Below, piece after piece: positions 1-10,595 of a stretch of 64,000 nt of DNA. The notes under the pieces are model-generated. The model was not told where the DNA came from and did not search any database. It saw only the letters and a program-made list of their open reading frames with translations. This stretch comes from Pontiella desulfatans (GTDB lineage: Bacteria; Verrucomicrobiota; Kiritimatiellia; Kiritimatiellales; Pontiellaceae): positions 1,036,330 through 1,100,329 of the forward strand of contig NZ_CAAHFG010000004.1 in assembly GCF_900890425.1 (NCBI RefSeq), written 5' to 3'. The translations under genes were made by a program, and so were the position numbers. The stretch's first letter is position 1; each line of letters starts with the position of its first letter.

Positions 1-2
1 TG

Positions 3-692
3 GCCGGGTGCTCCGCTGGCAACAGCTGCTTCATCGGCGACACGCTCGAACTGTTCAACGCCGGCGAGCCGAGCGAAGCCCAGCCGCTGGTCGCCAACGA
101 AGTGCGCAAGTGGGTGGGGCGGCAGGCCAAGAGCGCCAAGAACCTGAAGCACTACAAGATTCCAAAACTTGCAGAGCTGTTGCTGCGCGACCGCCTGCTC
201 TCCGACGTGCACCGCTGGTATCGCCCCGACCAGGTCTTCATGGACGGCTCGCCACTGCTCAACATGGCCGGCTGGGCCATCCTCTACCACGAAGACGCCT
301 TCAATGAAGAGGTGTGTTCAACAGCCATGGACATCCTCACCGGAAAACACGTCTGCGGAAAGCGCGATCCCATCTTCAAGCAGTTCCCGGAACTGTTGAC
401 GTTGCGCAAACTCAACCTCACCCATCTGCACCTGCCGGATGCGGTCATCTTTCTCGATGTCGATCCAGCGGTCTGTGTGGAGCGCATCACCTCCCGCGGC
501 GAAGAGGTGCAGGCGCATGAAAACATCGAGAAGCTAAGCAAGCTCAGAAAAGCCTACGCCCTCGTCTGCGACGTCGTGCAGCAAACCCGCCCCGTCGGCC
601 GCCTGACCGGCGACAAAACCCAGGATCAGCTCACCGAAGAAGCAACCGCATTTATCAAAACGGCAATACAGCAGAAAGTAGAAGCAAAATGA
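3..692 (+). CDS. Thymidylate/deoxynucleoside kinase-like protein, 5' truncated by the window edge
   Basis: The reading frame is open from the first bases, so the true start and the Walker A loop lie outside the window; the GTG at 102 is internal. Conserved pieces typical of nucleoside/nucleotide monophosphate kinases are present: a DGSPLLNMAGW segment (substrate-binding region), LDVDPAVCVERI, and a basic lid-like stretch RGEEVQAHENIEKLSKLR. Such enzymes phosphorylate dTMP or deoxynucleosides with ATP in the cytosol. The gene stops at 692 and a 96-bp gap precedes the next gene on the same strand. I cannot separate a thymidylate kinase from a deoxynucleoside kinase without the N-terminus. Confidence 0.75.
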   Translation, partial: AGCSAGNSCFIGDTLELFNAGEPSEAQPLVANEVRKWVGRQAKSAKNLKHYKIPKLAELLLRDRLLSDVHRWYRPDQVFMDGSPLLNMAGWAILYHEDAFNEEVCSTAMDILTGKHVCGKRDPIFKQFPELLTLRKLNLTHLHLPDAVIFLDVDPAVCVERITSRGEEVQAHENIEKLSKLRKAYALVCDVVQQTRPVGRLTGDKTQDQLTEEATAFIKTAIQQKVEAK

Positions 693-788
693 TTATATGC
701 AAAATGAGGAACGCTCAACACCCGTTGTCGAAGCCAACATTTTGCATCAAATTGTTTTGTTATAAGAAACCGGTATAGAGGGAATGTT

Positions 789-1784
789 ATGAAACGGATT
801 GATGTGATTGCCACAACGATCTCCGGCTCGATTGCCGACTGGAAAAAGGTCGAGCGGATAGTTCCGCTGTTTGCGGAGCATGGCTATTCCGATGTCCGGT
901 TGCACTCGGTCGACAGCCATGCCGCCGCGCGCGCCGCCGCCTGCGCGGCGTTGAAAGAGGGCGGGCGGATTCCCATCTCCGCCGGTGGTTCCGGCACCTT
1001 CCGCGCCGTGCTTGAGGGTTGCATCGATTCCGGCGTCGGGCTGGCCGACGTCCGCCTCGGTTTCCTGCGCAAGGGCTCCGCCGACCTCATCGGCAAGGTG
1101 CTCGACATGCCCGACGAGATTGAACGCGCGATCCAGGTCTTTGCGAAATCCATCACCGCAGACCGGCATCTCCCCGCCGACATCCTCCGCGCCAGCAGTC
1201 CGGCGGGCAACGAAGTGCCGCGCCACTTTATCGGCTACGGCGGAGCGGAACTCTTCGGGCGGATTCCCTACTATACCGAGAACCGCTACACCAAATATTA
1301 CAAGGGCATCCTCAGCCAGTTTTTCGGCGACCTCGGCCCCTTCATGACCGGCGTGGCGCTTGCGCTAATGGAGCGGCTCATCAAAGCACCCTTCCGCAGA
1401 AAGACGCGCTGGCAAATCATGGCCGACGGCCGGCTCGCCGCGGAAGACGCCTTCCAGTCCATCATCCTTGTCAACGGATACCTCGGCCCCGACCTGCCGT
1501 ATTCCGACCAGCCGCTCGGTTCCGGCGAATTCTATTGCTTCGGTCTGCGCAACCTCGGCGCCTCCAAACTGCTACCCCAGATCAAGCACGCCCGCGACGG
1601 CTCCATCACCGACGATCCCGAACGCTGGGGCCTCGTACCCATTGTCGCAAAAGACAATCTCGAATTCATCCCCGACCACGGCAAGCCATTTCCCATCAAC
1701 GTCGATGGCGGCACCTTCATCGCCAAGGAATCCATGCTTTTCGAACGCGTCGGGCAAATCCCGCTCATCGCAAACGCTCGCTAA
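789..1784 (+). CDS. Diacylglycerol kinase-fold (DAGK/lipid kinase-like) protein
   Basis: 331 residues. The segment GGSGTFRAVLEG (GGSGT at about residues 66-70) matches the nucleotide-binding GGDGT loop of the DAGK/sphingosine kinase/NAD kinase fold, with Ser in place of the usual Asp. A purine-rich Shine-Dalgarno (gaggga) sits just upstream of the ATG at 789. Family members phosphorylate diacylglycerol, sphingoid bases or related lipids at the membrane surface; the substrate here is unknown. No signal peptide is visible. It is a single gene followed by a structured repeat and a shared terminator facing hppA. The altered loop leaves open that it binds rather than phosphorylates its ligand. Confidence 0.7.
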   Translation: MKRIDVIATTISGSIADWKKVERIVPLFAEHGYSDVRLHSVDSHAAARAAACAALKEGGRIPISAGGSGTFRAVLEGCIDSGVGLADVRLGFLRKGSADLIGKVLDMPDEIERAIQVFAKSITADRHLPADILRASSPAGNEVPRHFIGYGGAELFGRIPYYTENRYTKYYKGILSQFFGDLGPFMTGVALALMERLIKAPFRRKTRWQIMADGRLAAEDAFQSIILVNGYLGPDLPYSDQPLGSGEFYCFGLRNLGASKLLPQIKHARDGSITDDPERWGLVPIVAKDNLEFIPDHGKPFPINVDGGTFIAKESMLFERVGQIPLIANAR

Positions 1785-1799
1785 TGGTGTTGGGCCGAT

Positions 1800-1872
1800 C
1801 CGCCGCCCGCCCGGTGGGGCACCGGGCCTACAACGCGGCTGTAGGCTGGGTCACTGACCCGGCGCGCGGCGG
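1800..1872. repeat. Nested inverted repeats, cloverleaf-like
   Basis: An outer 11-bp inverted repeat (1800-1810 with 1862-1872, one mismatch) encloses three successive hairpins: GCCCGGTG/CACCGGGC (1809-1827), CCTACA/TGTAGG (1827-1845) and the palindrome GGGTCACTGACCC (1848-1860). It lies 15 bp after the preceding stop codon. It could be a REP-like element or a strong 3' RNA structure. No gene is seen in the 367 bp between 1785 and 2151 apart from this and the terminator at 2086. Confidence 0.55.
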
Positions 1873-2085
1873 CAAAGCGTTATGGTGCTGAACGGCAGAC
1901 GCCACCCTCCCTGTTTTCTCTTCTTTTTGGGGATGCTTCATCAAGATCGTCACGGGAGCACCGCCATGGTTCCAGGCCGTCGGCCCGAATCCAGTCATGT
2001 TGGTCCATTCAACATTCATCGTTCCTCTCCTGTCTTCCCACAAAGCGTAGAACGCGTTCGGGGGCGGTTTATTGCATCCACCCTC

Positions 2086-2133
2086 AAAGCGTATCGCCCA
2101 GACTCACGGCCGTGAAGCTGGGCGATACGTTTT
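2086..2133. terminator. Large hairpin between convergent genes
   Basis: Arms AAAGCGTATCGCCCAG and CTGGGCGATACGTTTT pair over 16 bp with one mismatch; the interior contains a second palindrome, TCACGGCCGTGA. It lies 18 bp beyond the hppA stop and downstream of the DAGK-like gene, so it may end transcription from both sides. The T tract is short (TTTT on the plus strand), so termination efficiency is uncertain. Confidence 0.6.
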
Positions 2134-2151
2134 CTGGAAAGCCCTCCGGAA

Positions 2152-4443
<2,292 letters not shown>

Positions 4444-4601
4444 ACATTCCCCAATGTTTAGCAGTCGTTAAGAGTTCTGGCGATTTAGCGGAGAGTAGGG
4501 ATACGGGCGTGGCAAATCAAATGCAATTATGCGTCATCGAGCACCGCGATTTGCGAAAAGTTCCCATGACTGGCTTTTAGTCCATGTGCTACGTTCCACC
4601 T

Positions 4602-5141
4602 ATGGAAAAGGAACCGTTCATCAATTTGGTCAAGCACCGGACGAGCTGCCGGTCGTATGAAGCGAAACCGGTGCCGCGCGAGCATCTGGAGCTGATGCTG
4701 GAGGCGGCGCGGCTGGCGCCCTCGGCCTGCAACAAGCAGCCGTGGCGCTTTGCGGTGGTGCAGGATGCGGGCACGCGGATGCGGCTGGTGAAGGAGTCGC
4801 TTCGCGTCGGCATCGAAATGAAATGGGCGGCCAATGCCGGCGCAATCATTGCCATCGGGGTGCGGAGCAAAGGCCTGGTGCATAAGGTGGGTACCCGGAT
4901 TACCGGTGTTGAATATCCGCAAATCGATCTAGGCATTGCGGGCGAGCACCTGGTGTTGCAGGCGGAGGAGCTGGGGCTGGGAACCTGCTGGATCGGGTGG
5001 ATCAAACAAAAGGCGGTTCGGCGGATTGTGGGTTGGTCGAAGGATGTTGCGCCGATGGGATTGATTACGGTCGGCTGGCCCGCCGGGGAGCGCAAGACCC
5101 GCCCGCGGCTGCCCTTGGATGAAATCGTGAAATGGATCTGA
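4602..5141 (+). CDS. Nitroreductase family protein
   Basis: 179 residues from ATG 4602; an in-frame ATG at 4584 would add six residues and neither has a clear Shine-Dalgarno. The N-terminal RTSCRSYEAKPVPREHLELMLEAARLAPSACNKQPW pattern, given here only in outline (RxSxRxY, then APSACNKQPW), is the FMN-binding signature of the nitroreductase fold. The C-terminal half has the GLGTCWIGW element. These flavoproteins reduce nitro compounds, quinones or flavins with NAD(P)H in the cytosol. The short form suggests the single-domain, FMN-homodimer type. It is a lone gene, divergent from hppA and convergent with the response regulator. Confidence 0.88.
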   Translation: MEKEPFINLVKHRTSCRSYEAKPVPREHLELMLEAARLAPSACNKQPWRFAVVQDAGTRMRLVKESLRVGIEMKWAANAGAIIAIGVRSKGLVHKVGTRITGVEYPQIDLGIAGEHLVLQAEELGLGTCWIGWIKQKAVRRIVGWSKDVAPMGLITVGWPAGERKTRPRLPLDEIVKWI

Positions 5142-5171
5142 CGAATCCGGGGATTCGAGGCTGGATCGGGC

Positions 5172-5867
5172 TTATTGGAATATTTGCTGGAGCCGGCCGA
5201 GTGCTGTCGGGCCTATTTCAAGTATGTCCCCATTCAGCAATACAATCTGGGCTTTGTTCGAGTGGTTCAGCCTAGAAAAGGCGCTGATTTTTTTCACGTT
5301 GATGATGGTGGACCGATCTAGCGAAACAAATTGTTCGTGAGGGAGTAGTTCGAGCCATTCGTGCATGCGCCGATTGCACAGCGGGTGGGTGCCGTTGTCA
5401 TCAAGTATCGTGGTGTAATCACGATCGGCGGTCACCTGGATGATTTCATTGATCTGGCTGATCCGGGTTGTGTTTCCGATTTTCAGAAGGATGATGCCAT
5501 TGCCTGTGCTTTTTTTGGGACGGGGGTTGGGTACGCGACGGAAGGCTCTCTCCAGCTTCTCTTCGGTTACGGGTTTAAGCAGATAATCGATGGCCCCGAC
5601 CTCGTAGGCCCGCAGTGCATGGCTTTCGTACAGTGTTGTACAGATGATGTGGGGGCTATAGTCCAACTTTCTTAAGTGATCCAGGCTTACCTCGCGGCCG
5701 AGTTGAATATCGGACAGAATGATATCAGGGCGAAGCTGTGCCGCTAAGTCCATGCCTTTTTCAATGGTTTCCGCAGTACCGACCAACTCATGGTCCCCGA
5801 ACTTTCCGAGCAGGATCTTGAGGTTTTCCATGTCGACGATGTTGTCTTCTATAATGATGACCTTCAT
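5172..5867 (-). CDS. LytTR-family response regulator
   Basis: 231 residues. The receiver domain (about 1-118) has the acidic pair ED at 7-8, the phospho-acceptor Asp at 53 (ILSDIQLG) and a conserved Lys in LLKPV. Residues from about 126 to the end form a LytTR DNA-binding domain, with FVSLDRSTIINVKKI as its recognisable core. It starts 8 bp after the stop of the sensor kinase on the same strand, so the two are almost certainly co-transcribed and cognate. LytTR regulators bind direct repeats upstream of target promoters; none could be identified here. The first targets to test are the adjacent carbohydrate genes. Confidence 0.92.
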   Translation of the reverse strand: MKVIIIEDNIVDMENLKILLGKFGDHELVGTAETIEKGMDLAAQLRPDIILSDIQLGREVSLDHLRKLDYSPHIICTTLYESHALRAYEVGAIDYLLKPVTEEKLERAFRRVPNPRPKKSTGNGIILLKIGNTTRISQINEIIQVTADRDYTTILDDNGTHPLCNRRMHEWLELLPHEQFVSLDRSTIINVKKISAFSRLNHSNKAQIVLLNGDILEIGPTALGRLQQIFQ

Positions 5868-5875
5868 ACGAGCCT

Positions 5876-7732
5876 TTATGAGACGATTTTAGGCGGAGAG
5901 GAAGCGTCCATCTGCGAATGGGCTGAAATCATCGACGAATCCGCCCCGAGCGGTACGGCAACGGTGAAAACCGTGCCGGTTGGCTGGGCATTGCCGATTC
6001 GGATGTCGCCGCCGAGCAGGCGGGTGTTGCGCTCGACGATGGAAAGGCCGAGCCCGACCCCCGAACGGTGCGACGGCCCTTCGGCCCCTTGGGCGAACAT
6101 GTCGAAAATCCGTTCGCGCTCCTCCTCGGGAATACCCGGGCCTTCGTCGGAAACCCGCATCTCCAGGGAGGATGGGCTGCATGAAAGGGCGATGCGGACG
6201 GTTCCGTTTTCCGGTGTGAACTTGATGGCATTGTGGATCAGGTTCAGCAGGATTTGTGAGAGGCGGGTACGGTCGGCCTCAATGGTCGCGGTGGTGGCAT
6301 CGATGCGAACCTGCACGCCCTGCTCGTTGGCCAATGGCTGCACGAGGTTGCCGATTTCCCCGCCCCATTCCGACAATTCGAAGTGTTCCGGGCGCACGGC
6401 GGCGGCATTCATTTCGAAGGCCGAAAGATCGAGGATGTTATTGAGCATGAGCATCAGGAACCCGCCGCCGGACTTGAGCTGCTCCAGGAATGCATTGAAC
6501 TTGTCCGGCAGCTCCAGGCTCTTGCCATGGTGGTGGAAAATATTGGTCAACCCGATGATCGAGCTGATCGGCGCGCGTAGGTCGTGGCTGACGTTGGCGA
6601 TGAACCAGGTTTTTTTGCGGTTGGCCTGTTCGGCGGCTTCCTTGGCATCCGAGAGCTCCTTGTTGATGGTCAGCAATTTTGCATTGAGGTGCCGGAAGTA
6701 GACCGTGATGGCCAGCAGGATGGCCAGCAGTGCCGTTGCGCCGGCTACCGCTTTCATGAACCAGGCAGGAAGCATGGTGCCGTCGGGTTGGTAGATGAAC
6801 CCGTCGAGATCCGGGCGCTTGTCCAGCATGCCGATCTCGATATAGGTGTCTGCAATGTGTTCCCAGCGCCCCGGCAGCATATAGCCCGGATCGACGAGCC
6901 CGGTCATTAGATCCCGCGTAATCCGTGCTTCGTACAGCAGGTGCTCGCGGCTCATGCGGGTGGGGTAGTGCTCCAGGATAATGTCGATCGCCTTTTCCGG
7001 ATGGTTGTAGGCCGCCTGCCAGCCGCGGACAGAGGCCGCGCGGAAGCCCTTGGCCACATCCTCCCTTTCCGTGAGCATGGCCTGGGTGGTGAAAAAATTG
7101 TCGCCGTAGAAATCGATCCCGTAAGTGCGCGGCGAGAGGATGAAATGCTCGACGCCCATTTGGTCGAGCACAAAAGGCTCGTTGCCCATATAGGCGAAAA
7201 TGGCGTGCGCCTCGGAGGTGAGCAGGTCTTCAATGTAGCCCGTGTGGTTCAGGCAGGTTAGCTGGTCGAGGGGAACCCCGGCTCGGTTGAACATTGCGAA
7301 AAGGTCGGCGGCATGCTCTTCGATCATGATCGTCTTGCCCGCTAGATCCTGCATGGTGGCCGAGGGCTTGTCGCCCCGCATAATCAAGATGACGGGGGAG
7401 TGCTGGTACACCACGCCTAGCACCTTCACGGGGCTGCCTTCGGCATAGTTCAACAGCAGGTCGCTGGTCGCCACGCCGAAGTCGGCTTCGCCCGAAAGCA
7501 CCCGCCCGACCACATCGATGTTAGGCCCCCCGACGACAATATCCACATCCAGCCCCGCCTCGCGGTAGTAGCCGTTGTGTTGAGCCATATAGTATCCGGC
7601 AAATTGGAACGCATGAGTCCATTTCAGTTGCAACGTGACCTGTTCAAGGTTCGTTTCCTCAGCTTGTAACGGCGACGCCAAGAGCAGGGCGAGCAGGCAG
7701 GGGGCTATTCCAATAGATTTCAACGGATTCAT
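5876..7732 (-). CDS. Sensor histidine kinase with fused NMT1/THI5-like periplasmic binding domain
   Basis: 618 residues. A signal peptide (1-24) is followed by an NMT1/THI5-like substrate-binding domain (about 30-315; LQLKWTHAFQFAGYYMA start, GEADFGVATSD). A membrane helix lies at about 325-346, then a short coil and a histidine kinase core. The H-box VSHDLRAPI puts the phospho-acceptor at His383, the N-box is LNLIHNAIKFTPENG, and the G-boxes are DEGPGIPEE and GVGLGLSIV. Thi5-like domains bind pyrimidines, taurine, sulfonates and similar small molecules, so the kinase probably senses such a compound in the periplasm and phosphorylates the LytTR regulator encoded next to it. The ligand is unknown. 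ATG 7732 gives a proper signal peptide. Confidence 0.93.
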   Translation of the reverse strand: MNPLKSIGIAPCLLALLLASPLQAEETNLEQVTLQLKWTHAFQFAGYYMAQHNGYYREAGLDVDIVVGGPNIDVVGRVLSGEADFGVATSDLLLNYAEGSPVKVLGVVYQHSPVILIMRGDKPSATMQDLAGKTIMIEEHAADLFAMFNRAGVPLDQLTCLNHTGYIEDLLTSEAHAIFAYMGNEPFVLDQMGVEHFILSPRTYGIDFYGDNFFTTQAMLTEREDVAKGFRAASVRGWQAAYNHPEKAIDIILEHYPTRMSREHLLYEARITRDLMTGLVDPGYMLPGRWEHIADTYIEIGMLDKRPDLDGFIYQPDGTMLPAWFMKAVAGATALLAILLAITVYFRHLNAKLLTINKELSDAKEAAEQANRKKTWFIANVSHDLRAPISSIIGLTNIFHHHGKSLELPDKFNAFLEQLKSGGGFLMLMLNNILDLSAFEMNAAAVRPEHFELSEWGGEIGNLVQPLANEQGVQVRIDATTATIEADRTRLSQILLNLIHNAIKFTPENGTVRIALSCSPSSLEMRVSDEGPGIPEEERERIFDMFAQGAEGPSHRSGVGLGLSIVERNTRLLGGDIRIGNAQPTGTVFTVAVPLGADSSMISAHSQMDASSPPKIVS

Positions 7733-8078
7733 TCATGAAGATTCTTAGAGGAAAACGCCTCGTTATAAAACCCATTTCCCAATCTAAACCCAAAGGGTTT
7801 TGCGGCTGCTAACTGAAGAGCCGAGAAACAAAGGGCAGGGCGGCTACCGGGCTGCATGGCTTCGCCGGCCATGGATGGCGATGCACTGATCCTGTGAACA
7901 AAACCCATCTTGACCGAATTCAGAAACAGTCGGGCCTGTCGTCATGAAGTTCCACGAGCGGAACGTCCAATGTTTGAAAAAGCGGCGTCCGGTTTCATAA
8001 AACCCGATTCCCGCTTCATGAGGCCTGATTGCTGATTCGGGGGTGGTGGGATACATTCTGTTTTTAGGAGTTTACCCT
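7733..8078. promoter_or_regulatory. Divergent intergenic region, kinase / GH43
   Basis: These 346 bp separate divergent transcription units and must contain both promoters, but I see no convincing -35/-10 pair. A small inverted repeat, GTTCC-N6-GGAAC (7949-7964), could be an operator. A Shine-Dalgarno AGGAG at 8066-8070 fixes the GH43 start at 8079. No gene is supported here. Confidence 0.4.
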
Positions 8079-9089
8079 ATGGCGAAATGGACAAGATATC
8101 TTGTGCCGCATCTATACACGGCAGACCCGCATGCGCATGTGTTTGACGGGAAGCTATATATTTATCCCTCGCATGATATTGATGCGGGCATCCCGGAAAA
8201 CGATAATGGCGACCACTTCGCCATGCGGGATTACCATGTCTTTTCGATGGAGGACATCGAAGGGGATGTTACCGATCATGGCGTTGCGCTGAAGTTGGAG
8301 GATATTCCATGGGCCGGTCGCCAATTGTGGGATTGCGACTGTGCCTGCAAGGACGGCAAATATTACCTCTATTTCCCGCTGAAAGACCGTTCGGATATTT
8401 TCCGCATCGGTGTGGCCATCAGCGACAAGCCGGAGGGGCCCTTTGTTCCTCAGGAAGTTCCAATGGCTGGAAGCTATTCGATCGATCCTTGCGTCTTCCG
8501 TGATGAGGACGGCTCGCACTACATGTACTTTGGCGGTATATGGGGCGGGCAGCTGCAATCCTATCGGAACAACCAGGCGGTTGAGAACGGGAAGGAACCC
8601 GCCGACGATGAGCCGGCGCTCCCCCCGCGGGTGGCTAGGCTGCGCGATGATATGCTCCAGTTTGGCGAGGAACCGCGTGCCGTTGTGCTTCTGGATGAAC
8701 AGGGCGAGGAGCTGAGAGCCGGCGACCATGAGCGTCGCTTCTTCGAAGCCGCGTGGATGCACAGATACCAGGGCAACTATTATTTTTCATACTCCACGGG
8801 CAATACGCAAAAGCTGTGCTATGCCGTGGGGGACAATCCATACGGGCCGTTCACCTACCAAGGCGTGATTCTGACCCCGGTGGTGGGATGGACGACACAC
8901 CATTCGATTGCGGAGTTTAAGGGGAAGTGGTATCTGTTTCACCACGACAGCGGTCCGTCGGGAGGCAAGACCTGGCTGCGCAGCATGAAGGTCTGCGAGC
9001 TGGTATACCGCGATGACGGAACGATCTGCACGATGGACGGCGGGGGGGAAATGGAACCGCTGCAACCTCAGGATTTGACCGAAGCATAA
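8079..9089 (+). CDS. Glycoside hydrolase family 43 (beta-xylosidase / alpha-L-arabinofuranosidase type)
   Basis: 336 residues from ATG 8079, which has AGGAG eight bases upstream; an in-frame upstream GTG has none. Five-bladed-propeller GH43 features are present: catalytic base Asp16 in TADPHAHV, the pKa-modulating Asp136 in SIDPCVF and the general acid Glu223 in FFEAAWMH. There is no signal peptide, so it acts in the cytosol on imported oligosaccharides. It sits 8 bp upstream of a GPH-type symporter gene, an arrangement usual for xylo- or arabino-oligosaccharide uptake. GH43 members split xylose or arabinose from short chains; which one cannot be decided here. Confidence 0.9.
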   Translation: MAKWTRYLVPHLYTADPHAHVFDGKLYIYPSHDIDAGIPENDNGDHFAMRDYHVFSMEDIEGDVTDHGVALKLEDIPWAGRQLWDCDCACKDGKYYLYFPLKDRSDIFRIGVAISDKPEGPFVPQEVPMAGSYSIDPCVFRDEDGSHYMYFGGIWGGQLQSYRNNQAVENGKEPADDEPALPPRVARLRDDMLQFGEEPRAVVLLDEQGEELRAGDHERRFFEAAWMHRYQGNYYFSYSTGNTQKLCYAVGDNPYGPFTYQGVILTPVVGWTTHHSIAEFKGKWYLFHHDSGPSGGKTWLRSMKVCELVYRDDGTICTMDGGGEMEPLQPQDLTEA

Positions 9090-9097
9090 GGGGTAAT

Positions 9098-10585
9098 ATG
9101 GGACATTTTCATCAGAAACTCTCCTTCCGCGAAAAGGTAGGCTACAGTCTGGGTGATGGAGCCGCCAACCTGGTCTTCCAGGTTTTGATGGCTTATCAGT
9201 TCATGTTTTTTACGCAGATTCTGGGGCTGAGCCCCAAGGCGGCGGGGCTCCTGTTTCTGATCGGACGCTTCTTCGATGCCTTCACCGATCCGGCCATGGG
9301 GTTTGTTGCTGACCGCACAAAGACCAAGTGGGGACGCTTCCGTCCCTGGCTGATTTGGTCGGCGCTTCCTTTTGCCGCCATTTTCTGGCTGACCTTCACC
9401 AGCCCCGGATGGTCGCCCACGGGGCAGATGGTCTATGCCTACCTCATGTATTTCCTGCTGATGGCCGTCTATACCGTGAACAACGTGCCGTATTGCGCGT
9501 TGAACGGAGTGATGACGGGCGACGTGGATGAACGCACCAGCCTTTCCACCTACCGGTTTGTTTGCGTCACGATTGTTTCGTTCATCGTGCAGGGCATGAC
9601 ACTGCCGCTGGTTGATAAATTCGGGCAGGGCGACGATGCCAAGGGCTGGTCGATCACCATGGGCATTTTCGCGGTGGTAACCATTTTCCTCTTCGTGATC
9701 TGTTTCTTCTCGGTGAAGGAGCGCGTGGAGCCCGACCCCGATCAGCAGTCGTCTGCAAAACAGGACATGCTGGACACGTTTAAAAACCGCCCGTGGGTCA
9801 TCCTGTTCAGCGCCACGCTGATGATTTTCATCATGCTGGTGGTTCGCGGCGGATCGCTGCCTCTTTTCATGGAACACATCGCCGACCGTCAATCGTTGGC
9901 GGACTTTATTGGAAGCATGGGGCTTCAGTCGGTTGACGGCGTTGCCCCGACCGGCTTCGGGAAATTCCTGAACGCCTTCGGTTATCTGCTGAAGCCGGAT
10001 CATTCCAATGTGCCCGGCGTCGCCTACGGCATCATGGGTATGCTGGGCACCTTTACCATGTTCCTTGGCGTTTTGTGCTCCAAGCCCCTTTCGAAGCTCT
10101 TCGGGAAGCGGATGGTGTTTGTGGGATCGCTAGTGGTAACGACGTTCGTGACCCTGTGGCTGTTTTATATTCCTTCCACGAATGTCCGCGCCATGCTGTG
10201 GCAGAGCGCGTTGTGGGGGTTGGCGTACGGCCCCACCGTTCCGTTGTTGTGGTCGATGATTGCCGATACCGCCGACTATTCCGAATGGAAGACGGGTCGC
10301 CGCGCGACCGGGTTTACCTTCGCGGGCGTGGTCTTTGCCCTCAAATTCGGGTTGGGGGTCGGCGGCTATATCCAGGGGCTGATCCTTGCCCAATACGGTT
10401 ACGAAGGCGGGGCTGAGCTGGCTGAACGCGCCATGACCGGCATTCGTGTTGCCTCGTCCGTTGCGCCGGCCGCGTTCATCATTGCGGCAGTGGCCATTCT
10501 GCTTTTCTATCCGATATCGAAAGAGCTGAACTATCAGATTGGCGATGATCTCGCGAAGCGGCGGAAAGAGCGGGCTGGGGAATAG
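9098..10585 (+). CDS. GPH-family sugar:cation symporter (MFS)
   Basis: 495 residues with about 12 membrane helices. The N-terminus FREKVGYSLGDGAANLVFQ and the loop DAFTDPAMGFVADRTKTKWGRFRPW are hallmarks of the glycoside-pentoside-hexuronide:cation symporter family (MelB, XylP, XynB-type transporters). It imports sugars with Na+ or H+ across the inner membrane. It begins 8 bp after the GH43 stop with AGGGG upstream, so the pair forms an operon. The likely cargo is xylosides or arabinosides released by the extracellular enzymes encoded downstream. It ends only 10 bp from the convergent regulator gene. Confidence 0.92.
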   Translation: MGHFHQKLSFREKVGYSLGDGAANLVFQVLMAYQFMFFTQILGLSPKAAGLLFLIGRFFDAFTDPAMGFVADRTKTKWGRFRPWLIWSALPFAAIFWLTFTSPGWSPTGQMVYAYLMYFLLMAVYTVNNVPYCALNGVMTGDVDERTSLSTYRFVCVTIVSFIVQGMTLPLVDKFGQGDDAKGWSITMGIFAVVTIFLFVICFFSVKERVEPDPDQQSSAKQDMLDTFKNRPWVILFSATLMIFIMLVVRGGSLPLFMEHIADRQSLADFIGSMGLQSVDGVAPTGFGKFLNAFGYLLKPDHSNVPGVAYGIMGMLGTFTMFLGVLCSKPLSKLFGKRMVFVGSLVVTTFVTLWLFYIPSTNVRAMLWQSALWGLAYGPTVPLLWSMIADTADYSEWKTGRRATGFTFAGVVFALKFGLGVGGYIQGLILAQYGYEGGAELAERAMTGIRVASSVAPAAFIIAAVAILLFYPISKELNYQIGDDLAKRRKERAGE

Positions 10586-10595
10586 ATCCGTTCGT

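Noticed and set aside
1785-1880. tRNA gene suggested by the cloverleaf-like repeat
   Set aside because: No T-arm or D-arm consensus, no anticodon arm of proper size, and the acceptor-like stem is too long and GC-only.
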